Shown here one piece after another: positions 9,144 through 18,456 of a DNA stretch of 64,000 nucleotides. A program made the position numbers and the translations under genes. The stretch lies in contig JAFZYY010000001.1 of NCBI GenBank assembly GCA_017616015.1, positions 186,001 to 250,000 on the forward strand. The letters are read 5' to 3'. How positions within the stretch are numbered: the first letter of the stretch is position 1; each line of letters opens with the position of its first letter. The notes below the pieces were generated by a model, which was not told where the DNA came from, did no database searches, and was given only the letters and a program-made list of their open reading frames with translations. This DNA is from Alphaproteobacteria bacterium (GTDB lineage: Bacteria > Pseudomonadota > Alphaproteobacteria > CAAGCB01 > CAG-977).

Positions 9144-11483
9144 ATGCCTACCGGAATTCGTGTTTTCCCCGGCCGTCCTTACCCTTTAGGGGCGACTTGG
9201 GACGGCAAAGGGGTGAATTTCGCTTTGTTCTCAGCCAATGCCGAAAAAGTGTTGCTGTGCCTGTTTGATGAAACGGGAACGCGCGAGATTCAGCGAATCG
9301 CTTTGCCGGAAAGGACGGACGAGGTTTGGCACGTTTATCTGCCGGATATTAAGCCGGGGCAGTTGTACGGGTATCGCGTGTTCGGTCCTTACGATCCGGA
9401 GCGGGGACACAGGTTCAATCATAACAAACTGCTTTTGGATCCTTACGCGAAGTCGATCAGCGGCAATCTGATCTTTCACGAAACGATGCAGGGCTATCGT
9501 CCCGAATCGCCGAAAGAAGACATGTCTTTTGACCGTCGCGACAGCGCGCCGTTTGTGCCGAAATGCCGCGTGATCGACGATTCTTATGCCTGGGGAGGAG
9601 ATCTGCCGCCGCAAAAACCGTGGACGGATACGATTATCTATGAAACGCATCTGAAAGGATTTACGTTCCGGAATCCTGAAATTGATGAGCAGGTTCGCGG
9701 AACTTTTGCCGGTATGGGAACGCCTCGGGCGGTTGACTATCTGAAAAATCTGGGCGTGACGGCTGTGGAATTTCTGCCGATTCAGGCTTTTTTTACGGGC
9801 AGTCACTTGCTGAAAGCAAAGCTGCATAACTATTGGGGATACGATCCGATTTGTTATTTCGCGCCCCAGCCCTCGTATATGGCGGGGACGGATATCGGCG
9901 AAGTCAAGAATATGATCCGCCTGTTTCATGAGGCCGGCATCGAAGTCATTATGGACGTTGTGTACAACCATACCGGAGAAGGCAACCAGAAAGGGGTGAC
10001 GCTTTCTTTCCGCGGGATAGACAATGCCGTTTATTACAGATTGAGATCGGACAATTCCCGTTATTATGAAGATACGACGGGTTGCGGCGCTTCGTTTAAT
10101 GTGGAACACCCGCGCGTCATTCAGCTGGTGATGGATTCTTTGCGCTATTGGGTGGAGCAGATGCACGTGGACGGCTTCCGTTTCGATCTGGCGCCGACGT
10201 TGGCCAGAACGGGCGCCGGTTTTACCAATAAAGCCGGATTTTTAACGGCCGTTCAGCAGGATCCCGTTTTGCAGCGCGTTAAAATGATTGCCGAACCGTG
10301 GGATATTGGTCTGGGCGGCTATCAGGTCGGCGCTTTTCCGCCGGGGTGGTCGGAATGGAATGACCGCTTCCGCGATACGGTTCGTTCGTTCTGGAAAGGG
10401 GATAAAGGGATTATCGGCGATATGGCTTCCCGTTTGACCGGATCCAGCGAAACTTTCGGTTATCGCGGGCGTCACCCGTGGACCAGTGTGAACTTTGTAA
10501 CGGCGCATGACGGTTTTACTTTAAAAGACGTTGTCAGCTATAACGAAAAGCATAACGAGGCAAACGGCGAAAACAACCGCGACGGCACGAACGATAACAG
10601 AACCTGGAACAGCGGGGCGGAAGGCGAAACGGGAAATCCCGTCGTTTTAGAGTTAAGACGCAAAAGAATGAAAGCGATGGCGGCGACTTTGCTGTTGTCC
10701 TTGGGTGTGCCGATGATTACCGCCGGCGACGAGTTCGGCCGCACGCAAAAGGGAAATAACAACGCGTACTGTCAGGACAGTCCGATCAGCTGGTTGAATT
10801 GGGAGGAAATCAGTCAGGACGACGCCGCTTTTACGGAGCTGATCCGCTATTTGATCAAGCTGCGTCAGGGGCATCGCATTTTCCGTCGCAAACGGTATTA
10901 TGTCGGGAGAAAAGCGGGCGATTCTCCGATCAAAGACATTACCTGGATTACGCCCGAGGGGTTGGAAATGTCTCCGGCTGATTGGAACAAGCCGTATGCG
11001 CAAAGCTTGTCCGCGTTGATTTCCGGTTCGCTGAGCGTTGCTTTTTGCAATGACGAAGGGCGTTTTTATTCGGACAACCACTTTTTTATCGTTCTGAACG
11101 CGTTCCATGACAGCATTGAATGGCTGTTGCCGGAAGTCGAGCAGGGGACTGTCTGGAATTTGATTTTGGACACGTCGCGGGATCAGCCGGCCGTTACGAA
11201 CGAAACGTATATGCCGGGAGATTCCTTTAACGTGCCGGCCTGGTCAGTTCTGCTGTTTGAAGCGCCGCTGACCGATAATGAAAAGGCCGTTTTGCATTCC
11301 CGCGCCGGAATGACGGGTATTCTGGGAAAAGTGTATCAAAATGTTCAGAACAGTCGTTTGATCGCTACGACAAAAGATCTGGACAGCCTGGACTTTATGA
11401 CATACGGTCCGATGGGACCGGTGGCGACGTTGGCCGATCTTGAAAAAGAAGAGGAAAAAGACGGATTTACCCGTTTGATATAA
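9144..11483 (+). CDS. glgX: Glycogen debranching enzyme GlgX (isoamylase type)
   Basis: GlgX hydrolyses alpha-1,6 branches of glycogen or limit dextrin. The 779-residue protein begins with the family's FPGRPYPLGATWDGKGVNFALFSANA segment, followed by the GH13 barrel with YNHTGEG, the nucleophile segment VDGFRFDLAPTLAR, the acid segment MIAEPWDIG and FVTAHDGFTLKDVVSYNEKHN. It is somewhat longer than many GlgX proteins; the extra length lies at the C-terminus (after about residue 690) and has no recognised domain. The start at 9144 has GGAG ten bases upstream. The gene lies between glgB and malQ, giving release of maltodextrins that MalQ can disproportionate. Confidence 0.95.
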   Translation: MPTGIRVFPGRPYPLGATWDGKGVNFALFSANAEKVLLCLFDETGTREIQRIALPERTDEVWHVYLPDIKPGQLYGYRVFGPYDPERGHRFNHNKLLLDPYAKSISGNLIFHETMQGYRPESPKEDMSFDRRDSAPFVPKCRVIDDSYAWGGDLPPQKPWTDTIIYETHLKGFTFRNPEIDEQVRGTFAGMGTPRAVDYLKNLGVTAVEFLPIQAFFTGSHLLKAKLHNYWGYDPICYFAPQPSYMAGTDIGEVKNMIRLFHEAGIEVIMDVVYNHTGEGNQKGVTLSFRGIDNAVYYRLRSDNSRYYEDTTGCGASFNVEHPRVIQLVMDSLRYWVEQMHVDGFRFDLAPTLARTGAGFTNKAGFLTAVQQDPVLQRVKMIAEPWDIGLGGYQVGAFPPGWSEWNDRFRDTVRSFWKGDKGIIGDMASRLTGSSETFGYRGRHPWTSVNFVTAHDGFTLKDVVSYNEKHNEANGENNRDGTNDNRTWNSGAEGETGNPVVLELRRKRMKAMAATLLLSLGVPMITAGDEFGRTQKGNNNAYCQDSPISWLNWEEISQDDAAFTELIRYLIKLRQGHRIFRRKRYYVGRKAGDSPIKDITWITPEGLEMSPADWNKPYAQSLSALISGSLSVAFCNDEGRFYSDNHFFIVLNAFHDSIEWLLPEVEQGTVWNLILDTSRDQPAVTNETYMPGDSFNVPAWSVLLFEAPLTDNEKAVLHSRAGMTGILGKVYQNVQNSRLIATTKDLDSLDFMTYGPMGPVATLADLEKEEEKDGFTRLI

Positions 11484-11495
11484 GGACGATGAAAC

Positions 11496-13736
11496 GTGGT
11501 TTTGGATTACGAGAAAACAGTTGATGAACTGGCCGAAAAAGCCGGAATTCTGCCTGAATTTGAAGCGGAAGGCGGTGTTTATCCCACTTCTTTTGAAACA
11601 AAAAAGGCTTTGCTGAAGGCTTTGGGATTGCCCGCGGATACGCCGAAGGAAGCGTCCGCTTCTTTGCGCGCTGTTTCGGAAAAGCCGTTCAAGCGCGCTT
11701 TGCCGCCGGTTATGGTTGTTCGCCGCGAACAAAAAACGGCCGAGATCCCCGTGACCGTCGTTGCCGGAACGAAAAAAGGAGCTTTGAGCTGTCAGATCGT
11801 TCTGGAAAACGGAAAAAAACTGTCGGTCAAAACGAATCTTTCCGATATGCCGGTTTCGGAAAAAGCAACGATCGGCAGGCAGAAATACGAACGCCGCGCT
11901 TTGAAAATCGAAGTGCCGGAACAGTTGGGCTATCATACGCTTTCCGTATCGGGCGACGCTGTTATAAAGCAAGGGCGGACAATGGCGCTGATCGTCGCGC
12001 CGGAAAAATGCTATATGCCGGAAATGATGCAAAACGGCGGCAAACCGTGGGGCTTTCCGGTGCAACTGTACGCGCTTCGTTCCGATCGCAACTGGGGAAT
12101 CGGCGATTTTACCGATTTAAAAGAAATGAACGCCGTTGCCAAAACATTCGGCGCGGATATTGTCGGGATTAATCCGATCAACGTGGCTTTTGCGGCGAAT
12201 TGGGAAACGGCCAGCCCGTATTATTCCTCCTCCCGTTTGTTCTTAAATCCGCTGTATATCGACGTCGAAGCCGTTGACGGCGCTAAGACGGCGTTGAAAA
12301 AATGGAAAGCCTCCGCCGGCGTCAAAGCCCGTTTGAAAAAGGCGAAAGAGTCCGCTTTGGTCGATTACGCGACGGTCGGCGCTTTAAAGACGGAGGCTTT
12401 GCGTCTGCTGTTTGCCGCGTTTAAAGGGGACAAGGATTTTGACGCTTTTTGCAAAGAGGGCGGCAAAGAATTGGACAGCGCCGCATTATATCAGGCGTTA
12501 TCGGTTTTCTTTGTCAACGATCGCGGACTGCACGCTTCTTCGGACGATTTGGATCAAGCCGTAAATCCGGTCGCAACAGTGGAAGATTTAGTTCTGAAAA
12601 AAGGAACGGGCTTTAAATCCTGGGGTAAGGCGTATGCGTCTCCCGATACCGAACAGGCGCGCCGTTTTGCTGCTGAAAACGCAAATGAAATCCGTTTTTA
12701 CAAGTTTATGTTCTGGATTGCCGACCGGCAGTTTCAGGCCGCTTGTGATGAAAGCAAAAAACAGGGGCTGGAAATCGGATTATATCAGGATTTGGCTGTC
12801 GGCGTTGCTTCCGAAAGCGCGGAAACATGGGGGGCGCAGGAGCTTTTCGCAACGCGGTTAAGCATCGGATCTCCGCCTGATATGTTTAACGCGAACGGTC
12901 AGGAATGGGGCGTTGCGCCGATGCGTCCCGACGTAATGCGCGATGAAGCTTATGCGTCGTATCGCCGCATTTTGTCCGCAAATATGAAACGGGCGGGAGC
13001 CGTGCGCATCGACCATGTTATGGGTTTGGTGCGGCTGTTCTGTATTCCCCGCGGAGAAAAAGGCGCTTATATCAAATATAACGTCGAAGATATGATAGGC
13101 ATCGTCGCATTGGAAAGTTGCCGGAACAAATGTCTGGTTGTCGGCGAAGATTTGGGCGTGGTGCCCGACTTTTTCAGAGGAATGCTTGAAAAAGCGGGAA
13201 TTTTATCTTTCCGCGTATTCCGTTATGAACAGACAAACGACGGCCGTTACAAACCGTTGGACTCTTATCCGAAAACGGCATTGGTCGCTGCGGGAACGCA
13301 CGACATGCCGACGTTGGCCGGATATTGGTTGGGAACGGATATAGAAATCGCCCGAAAAATCGGGCTGATGAACGAAGAGCGCGCCATTGCGGCGCGTTCG
13401 GCACGGCGTAAAGATCGCTTTGCCGTTGTAGAATCTTTGTCACGGTCGGGACGGTGGTTTGTTGATTCGCGCTCTTTTGAAGCGGAAATCAACGGAAAAG
13501 AGCTTCCCCGCCGGTTTGTCGAAAAACTGTATTCCTATCTGGCGACGGCGCCTTGTTGTTTGCTGTTGGTTCAGTTGGAGGACATTCTGGAACAAAAAGA
13601 GCAGATGAATATGCCCGGAACGAATACGGAGTATCCGAACTGGCGTTATAAACTGCCGAAAACCGTTTCCGAATTGTACGACGATGAAAAGATGAAGCGT
13701 TTCTGTGCGGTTATTCGTCAAATCAGGCAATCATAA
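11496..13736 (+). CDS. malQ: 4-alpha-glucanotransferase (amylomaltase) MalQ
   Basis: MalQ (GH77) transfers alpha-1,4-glucan segments between maltooligosaccharides and releases glucose. The 746-residue protein has the N-terminal extension typical of E. coli-type MalQ, then PVQLYALRSDRNWGIGDF, the nucleophile motif AVRIDHVMGL, the acid motif VVGEDLGVVP and GTHDMPTLAGYW. The predicted start is GTG at 11496, with AGGA about nine bases upstream; an ATG at 11489 is in another frame. In this operon MalQ could also supply maltose to Mak. That would close a glucan-maltose-maltose-1-phosphate-glucan loop without trehalose (inference). Confidence 0.95.
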   Translation: MVLDYEKTVDELAEKAGILPEFEAEGGVYPTSFETKKALLKALGLPADTPKEASASLRAVSEKPFKRALPPVMVVRREQKTAEIPVTVVAGTKKGALSCQIVLENGKKLSVKTNLSDMPVSEKATIGRQKYERRALKIEVPEQLGYHTLSVSGDAVIKQGRTMALIVAPEKCYMPEMMQNGGKPWGFPVQLYALRSDRNWGIGDFTDLKEMNAVAKTFGADIVGINPINVAFAANWETASPYYSSSRLFLNPLYIDVEAVDGAKTALKKWKASAGVKARLKKAKESALVDYATVGALKTEALRLLFAAFKGDKDFDAFCKEGGKELDSAALYQALSVFFVNDRGLHASSDDLDQAVNPVATVEDLVLKKGTGFKSWGKAYASPDTEQARRFAAENANEIRFYKFMFWIADRQFQAACDESKKQGLEIGLYQDLAVGVASESAETWGAQELFATRLSIGSPPDMFNANGQEWGVAPMRPDVMRDEAYASYRRILSANMKRAGAVRIDHVMGLVRLFCIPRGEKGAYIKYNVEDMIGIVALESCRNKCLVVGEDLGVVPDFFRGMLEKAGILSFRVFRYEQTNDGRYKPLDSYPKTALVAAGTHDMPTLAGYWLGTDIEIARKIGLMNEERAIAARSARRKDRFAVVESLSRSGRWFVDSRSFEAEINGKELPRRFVEKLYSYLATAPCCLLLVQLEDILEQKEQMNMPGTNTEYPNWRYKLPKTVSELYDDEKMKRFCAVIRQIRQS

Positions 13737-13761
13737 CTTTTCGTAAAACCGGAGAAAAAAG

Positions 13762-14928
13762 ATGCCGATGTTTTTTGTCCTGTTATTTATTCTCAATCTG
13801 GCATCGATTATCGTTACGCTGAAAATACTGGTCGGCTACAATCCCGAATTTTCTTTCCGGCGCAAGATGAGCATAGCTCTGATTGTTGTTTTTGCGTGGT
13901 TTTCTCCGACAATCGCCGGCATGATCCGTTGGCTGAAGCTTTTGCCGGAAAAGGCCGGCGCTTATGTGTCGCAAGGATTGTATACGCTTTTTATTGCGGC
14001 GATGTTTTTGCTGGTGATTTTGCTGATCCGCGATCTGTTCTGGATTCACGGCTATAAAATTGCCAAAAAACTCGGGAAAGCTTCTCCCGATTACGATCCG
14101 ATGAAGCCGGAAGCCATTAAAAAAGCCAATGTGATGGCCGTCGCCGCCGCCGTATTGCTGTCAGTGTATTCATTGTACGAAGGCATGAAATTTCCCGCAA
14201 TCAAAGAAATAACCATCAAAACGGAAAAAGTAGCGGCTCCCTTTAAAATCGTCGCGTTAACGGATACTCATATTTCTCCGGCGACTTCCGTTGCGGCGGT
14301 GGAAAAACTGGTTCATACAGTGAACAATTTAAAACCGGACGCTACGGTTTTGGTCGGCGATATCGGAGATTCCAAACCGGCTTTTTTAGAACCGCAAATG
14401 CGGGCTTTGTCCAAACTTGAAGCAAAGTACGGTGTGTTCGTCACATTGGGTAATCACGAGTTTTATCACGGCGCTATGGACTGGGAAATGAAATTCCGGA
14501 AAATGGGCTTGTTCTATTTGGCGAATAACGGCCTGATGCTGAACGGAACGAATGTTTATGTGTTTGGTCTGCCCGATCCGCAACTGTTAATGATTACGGA
14601 GCCGGCGATGGAGAGAATTAAAAGCAATATGAAAACGGCGCCCGAGGGAGCGTACCGCGTGTTTTTATCCCATTCTCCGCGCTTTATCAGACGGCTGAAC
14701 AGGGATTTGACAGATTTGCAGATTTCAGGTCATACGCACGGCGGCCAGATTTTTCCGTTTCATTTTTTTGTAAAGCGCTTTAACGATTTCGTTGCCGGCT
14801 TATATGACGTTGACGGCATGAAGCTGTATGTTTCCCGCGGCGCGGGCGGGTGGGGGCCTCCGATGCGGCTGTTTGCTCCGTCCGAAATTGCCGTGATTAC
14901 GCTGATGCCAAAAAACGCGGCTGATTAA
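13762..14928 (+). CDS. Membrane-anchored metallophosphoesterase (YkuE/YaeI type)
   Basis: The 388-residue protein has four hydrophobic segments in the first 150 residues. A calcineurin-like metallophosphoesterase domain follows with all signature motifs: LTDTHIS, VGDIGDS, LGNHEFYHG, LSHSPRF and SGHTHGGQIFP. The GGWGPPMRLFAPSEIAVITL ending is typical of the YkuE-like family, some members of which act on UDP-2,3-diacylglucosamine or phospholipids; the substrate here is unknown. The gene starts 25 bases after malQ, so it may be cotranscribed, but no functional link to glucan metabolism is obvious. Confidence 0.88.
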   Translation: MPMFFVLLFILNLASIIVTLKILVGYNPEFSFRRKMSIALIVVFAWFSPTIAGMIRWLKLLPEKAGAYVSQGLYTLFIAAMFLLVILLIRDLFWIHGYKIAKKLGKASPDYDPMKPEAIKKANVMAVAAAVLLSVYSLYEGMKFPAIKEITIKTEKVAAPFKIVALTDTHISPATSVAAVEKLVHTVNNLKPDATVLVGDIGDSKPAFLEPQMRALSKLEAKYGVFVTLGNHEFYHGAMDWEMKFRKMGLFYLANNGLMLNGTNVYVFGLPDPQLLMITEPAMERIKSNMKTAPEGAYRVFLSHSPRFIRRLNRDLTDLQISGHTHGGQIFPFHFFVKRFNDFVAGLYDVDGMKLYVSRGAGGWGPPMRLFAPSEIAVITLMPKNAAD

Positions 14929-14939
14929 ACCGCGTTTTT
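14911..14939. terminator. Bidirectional terminator with a stop codon in the loop
   Basis: AAAAACGCGG (14911-14920) and CCGCGTTTTT (14930-14939) form a perfect 10-bp stem. The nine-base loop contains the TAA that ends the metallophosphoesterase gene. U-rich flanks exist on both strands, so it serves the convergent gene ending at 14956 as well. Confidence 0.8.
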
Positions 14940-14955
14940 GAAAAAATATGAAAAA

Positions 14956-16248
14956 TTAAGACTGTTGCTGTTCCTCTTCGCTTTCTTCGGCAACGGAAGC
15001 CGGCGGCGGAGTGAAGCTTGTCTTGAAAACGTTTTCCAGAATGCCCTCTCTGTCTTCGTCTTTGGCTTTTCCTTCCGTTTCCAAAGCGGCCAGAGTTTCC
15101 AGCATGGATACTTTTTCCTGTGCCTGAGCGGCGGCTTTTTCATACCGGATACGCGTCTGGATTAACATGAACATCAGACCGCAGGAAATTGCGATCGGCA
15201 GTCCTAAGGTTACGGTCGTCATAAAAGTCGAAATATTCGGCATTTTAAAGGAAATGCCGGCGACGATCATCAAAACGGCTATAATGGCGAACAGGCCGGA
15301 AATGACATACCAACCCGTCATCTGATTTGTTTTCGTCTGGTTTTGCTTAAGTTGCTCGTTCCAGTAATCAAGAGCCGTGCCGTAACGGATACGGCTGGCG
15401 ACGCTTTGGCGCAAAGAGGCCAGCTGGCGTTCATGGTCGTTTTGAATTAAATTCAGCTGATCCCACATCGCGTTGACGGCGCTGTCGGAAGTCTGCTTGA
15501 TTTCGGCAACCAGACGGGAAACGTATTCGGCCACGTCGTTTCTGTAGCTTTGCAGCTGACGCGTAGCTTCTTCAAACCCTTTTTGCAGGGACAGGTGTTC
15601 GTTTTCCAACGGCTTAATCTGTTTTTCCGCCATTTCGACACGGCGGATTATGCTGTTGATTTTGCGCAAAGTTTCGGACACTTTACCGTCCAACATTTCC
15701 GGCTGAATATTTGTTCTGAACTGTAATGTAAAGGCATATCCGAACGTAAAGCTTTCCGCGTCGGAAGACGTGCTGAACCCTGCCGCTTCAGACAAATCGG
15801 CCGCTCCGGTCGCGCCGGCCAGCAATCCCATCAGCATCGGTTCGTAACGGTACATAATCGTCGCCATTTTTCCCAAAGTGCCCTGGGAATGGATACATTT
15901 GAAGCCCAGATAAGCGTTTAAGTCTTTCCGGATAATGGCAAATCCTTCGGCCGGCGTCATTTCGCCGCTAAGAACGGCTTTTGCCGCTGAAAAAACGGAA
16001 CGCGGGGTTTGCAACTGAAAATCGATGATTTTCTGAAGGAACGGTTTTGTCGCTTTTTCGGAACCGATAATATCGTGCCAGGCTTTCAATTCGGACGAAG
16101 CGAACAAGCCTGCTTCGGCAAAAGAACGAAGCTCGACGGTATCGCCGTTGTCGTCCAATTCGATATGGATCGGCACACTGAAAGGAATATCTTTTTCTTT
16201 ATCAAAAGAAAAATCTGTAACGGCGGAAATGTTATTTTCTGTAGTCAT
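14956..16248 (-). CDS. Coiled-coil membrane protein of unknown function
   Basis: I do not recognise this 430-residue protein with certainty; the layout is reminiscent of DUF6161-type proteins. A soluble N-terminal half (to about residue 205) is followed by a long coiled coil (about 210-320). Two adjacent transmembrane helices come next (WYVISGLFAIIAVLMIVAG and TTVTLGLPIAISCGLMFML), and the acidic, Gln/Pro-rich cytoplasmic tail ends in EEQQQS. No signal peptide or catalytic motif is visible. It lies 32 bases downstream of a GT2 glycosyltransferase on the same strand. It could be a scaffold or structural membrane protein, but function is unknown. Confidence 0.75.
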   Translation of the reverse strand: MTTENNISAVTDFSFDKEKDIPFSVPIHIELDDNGDTVELRSFAEAGLFASSELKAWHDIIGSEKATKPFLQKIIDFQLQTPRSVFSAAKAVLSGEMTPAEGFAIIRKDLNAYLGFKCIHSQGTLGKMATIMYRYEPMLMGLLAGATGAADLSEAAGFSTSSDAESFTFGYAFTLQFRTNIQPEMLDGKVSETLRKINSIIRRVEMAEKQIKPLENEHLSLQKGFEEATRQLQSYRNDVAEYVSRLVAEIKQTSDSAVNAMWDQLNLIQNDHERQLASLRQSVASRIRYGTALDYWNEQLKQNQTKTNQMTGWYVISGLFAIIAVLMIVAGISFKMPNISTFMTTVTLGLPIAISCGLMFMLIQTRIRYEKAAAQAQEKVSMLETLAALETEGKAKDEDREGILENVFKTSFTPPPASVAEESEEEQQQS

Positions 16249-16280
16249 GGTTCAAACTATGTCGTATATCACTTTAAAAA

Positions 16281-17198
16281 TCAACTGTTATCATCATTGT
16301 TTTTGAAAGGGTAGGACAGATAAAGCAATCGTGAAATTTCCCTTTTGTTTTCTGTTTGTTTGTTGGCGTAAACGCCGTACATTCCGAAAAGCAAAAATCC
16401 GATGAACGAGAGAAAAGCCGGAGGAAAAGTCCATATGGCGCCACACAAATCCAACCCTAAAACAGATAATATAAGCGCCGCAAACGCAAAAAATAAAGCT
16501 GGTAACGAATAAGCGATGGCAGGACGTTCTTTATAGAACAAACGAAGTATCATAAATAAAATCTTAAAGCCGTCCTTTATGGTTGATAGTTTGCTGAACG
16601 AACCTTCCGGGCGAGCAAAATAATTTGTTTCCACTTCGGCATAAGGCAATTTGTTCATGGCGGTAAAAACGTTCAGCTCCGTTTCGATTTCAAAGCCGTT
16701 GGAGCAGGCGGGAAAAGTCTTCACGAACCGTTTGGAAAAGACACGCAGTCCGGACAGCATATCTGTTTGTTTGATTCCGAACAAAATCCGGACAAGGAAT
16801 GTCAGCAGAACATTGCCGAATCGATGCCCGAAACGGTAAGCTTCCCGCTGCTGTTCTTTGCGCGTGCCGATAACCATGTCGTTTTGCTCAAGCAACAGCG
16901 TGTCGATTAAATGGGGCAGAGTATCTAAATCATAGGTCATGTCGCCGTCGGTCATAACATATATGTCCGCGTCAATATCGGCGAACATGCGGCGGACAAC
17001 GGATCCTTTTCCCTGCTGGCGGACAAAGCGGACGATTGCGCCCGCGTCCGCCGCGATCTGCGCCGTGTTGTCCGTAGAATTATTGTCGTAAACATAGATT
17101 TTGGCCGCGGGCAAAACCTGTTTTGCTTTTTGCACGACGGCGGCAATCGCTTCCGCTTCATTGTAACAGGGAATTAAAACGGCGACCTGAGCGGACAT
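16281..17198 (-). CDS. Family 2 glycosyltransferase (polyprenyl-phosphate sugar transferase-like)
   Basis: The 305-residue protein starts with a GT-A fold: VLIPCYNEAEAIAAVVQKA, then YVYDNNSTDNT, and DADIYVMTDGDMTYDLDTLPHLI, where DGD is the metal-binding DXD equivalent. The GTRKEQQREAYRFGHRFGN segment is typical of dolichyl- or undecaprenyl-phosphate mannose/glucose synthases. Two C-terminal transmembrane helices (about 225-250 and 255-280) anchor it. It probably loads a nucleotide sugar onto a polyprenyl phosphate for cell-envelope glycans; donor sugar unknown. It is divergent from rplM across a 254-base AT-rich gap. Confidence 0.85.
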   Translation of the reverse strand: MSAQVAVLIPCYNEAEAIAAVVQKAKQVLPAAKIYVYDNNSTDNTAQIAADAGAIVRFVRQQGKGSVVRRMFADIDADIYVMTDGDMTYDLDTLPHLIDTLLLEQNDMVIGTRKEQQREAYRFGHRFGNVLLTFLVRILFGIKQTDMLSGLRVFSKRFVKTFPACSNGFEIETELNVFTAMNKLPYAEVETNYFARPEGSFSKLSTIKDGFKILFMILRLFYKERPAIAYSLPALFFAFAALILSVLGLDLCGAIWTFPPAFLSFIGFLLFGMYGVYANKQTENKREISRLLYLSYPFKNNDDNS

Positions 17199-17380
17199 GG
17201 GTTTCTCCTTAAAGTTTTCCGGTCAGATCAGTATACGAAATAACATTCGAGAATGAAACGATTTTTAATTTTTCTCTTTTTTCCGTTCAATCGCACCATT
17301 TTAAAAGAGTTTTGCGTAGGTAAAATAATACCAATATTTTATCTTATTGATTTTATTTGATTTTTTTAACATAAAAAATG

Positions 17381-17407
17381 TTGACATCTTTGCTCGGGCA
17401 TTATACC
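17381..17407 (+). promoter_or_regulatory. Candidate promoter of rplM-rpsI
   Basis: A perfect TTGACA (17381-17386) is followed 15 bases later by TATACC (17402-17407; shifting one base gives TTATAC). The spacing is short. The leader has a small inverted repeat, CAGTT-TTT-AACTG, about 25 bases upstream of the rplM start, which might matter for r-protein feedback; that is speculation. Confidence 0.5.
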
Positions 17408-17452
17408 TTAAACGTCAGTTTTTAACTGTAACTTTTTAAGGAATAAAACTAA

Positions 17453-17914
17453 ATGCAGACCTTATCCATTAAGCCGTCTGAGGTCAAAAAGAAATGGTAT
17501 CTGATCGATGCCGAAGATTTGGTCTTGGGACGTCTGGCCAGCATTGTCGCCAAAATTTTGCGCGGCAAGCATAAAACCTGTTATACGCCGCATGTTGACT
17601 GCGGTGACTACGTTGTAATCATCAATGCGGAAAAAGTGCATCTGACCGGCAAAAAGCTGGAAGACAAAGTGTACTATCGCCACACCGGTTTCCCCGGCGG
17701 AATCAGAGGCGTGACCGCCGGCAAGGTGATTGAGGGCAAACACCCCGAACGCGTCATCATTAAAGCTGTTGAACGCATGATTACGCGTAACCCGTTGGGC
17801 CGCAAGCAGATGACTAATCTGCGCGTTTATGCCGGTCCCGAACACCCGCACGCCGCTCAGAACCCGGAAGTTTTGGACGTCGCCGCTTTGAACCCGAAGA
17901 ATAAGAGGAATTAA
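17453..17914 (+). CDS. rplM: 50S ribosomal protein L13
   Basis: L13 (uL13) binds 23S rRNA early in large-subunit assembly. The 153-residue product has the full family signature, including [46 protein letters not shown] and [20 protein letters not shown]. The start has AAGGA upstream. rpsI follows with a 2-base gap, the usual bacterial rplM-rpsI operon. Confidence 0.98.
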   Translation: MQTLSIKPSEVKKKWYLIDAEDLVLGRLASIVAKILRGKHKTCYTPHVDCGDYVVIINAEKVHLTGKKLEDKVYYRHTGFPGGIRGVTAGKVIEGKHPERVIIKAVERMITRNPLGRKQMTNLRVYAGPEHPHAAQNPEVLDVAALNPKNKRN

Positions 17915-17916
17915 TC

Positions 17917-18387
17917 ATGGCTGGTTTAGAAGATCTGAAAAAAGAAATGATTGCTCCGGCCGCTGAACCGGCTGTTGTTCGCGAACCCAAGAAAGATAAG
18001 TTCGGCCGCGCCTATGCGACCGGCCGTCGTAAAGACGCCAGCGCCCGCGTTTGGCTCAAATTGGGATCCGGTAAGATGACGGTTAACGGAATTGATATTG
18101 AAAAATATTTTACCCGTCCCGTTTTGCGCATGATTATCAATCAGCCGTTTGAAGTGACCAATCGCGTCGGTCAGTTTGATGTTATCGTCACGGTTTCCGG
18201 CGGCGGTTTGTCCGGTCAGGCCGGCGCTGTCCGTCACGGTGTCAGCCGTTGTCTGGACAACTTTGAACCGGAATTGCACACCGCGTTAAAGCGCGCAGGC
18301 TTCTTGACCCGCGACCCGCGTGTTGTCGAACGTAAGAAATACGGTAAAGCCAAAGCTCGCCGCAGTTATCAGTTCAGCAAACGTTAA
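17917..18387 (+). CDS. rpsI: 30S ribosomal protein S9
   Basis: S9 (uS9) sits in the 30S head and its C-terminal tail reaches the P-site tRNA. The 156-residue protein carries an alpha-proteobacterial-type N-terminal extension of about 30 residues, then [35 protein letters not shown] and the conserved tail ending in QFSKR. AGAGGA precedes the start. A terminator hairpin follows. Confidence 0.98.
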   Translation: MAGLEDLKKEMIAPAAEPAVVREPKKDKFGRAYATGRRKDASARVWLKLGSGKMTVNGIDIEKYFTRPVLRMIINQPFEVTNRVGQFDVIVTVSGGGLSGQAGAVRHGVSRCLDNFEPELHTALKRAGFLTRDPRVVERKKYGKAKARRSYQFSKR

Positions 18388-18406
18388 TCGTTTCGGCTTT
18401 TTACGA

Positions 18407-18440
18407 AAAAGGGGCTGTATCATTTGGTGCAGCCTCTTTT
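18407..18440 (+). terminator. Intrinsic terminator of rplM-rpsI
   Basis: AAAAGGGGCTG (18407-18417) pairs with CAGCCTCTTTT (18430-18440) with one G-U, followed by CTTT. It sits 20 bases after the rpsI stop. An upstream in-frame start for the next gene at 18424 would fall inside this hairpin, which argues against that start. Confidence 0.8.
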
Positions 18441-18456
18441 CTTTAGAAAAAAGAAG

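Noticed and set aside
9231-10166. 311-codon minus-strand frame over glgX
   Set aside because: Shadow of the GH13 barrel; no motif or ribosome site.
11244-12065. 273-codon minus-strand frame over the glgX-malQ junction
   Set aside because: Shadow frame with biased composition; it crosses the boundary of two good genes.
18424-18456. Longer N-terminus for the APH-family kinase
   Set aside because: The alternative start lies inside the rpsI terminator hairpin.
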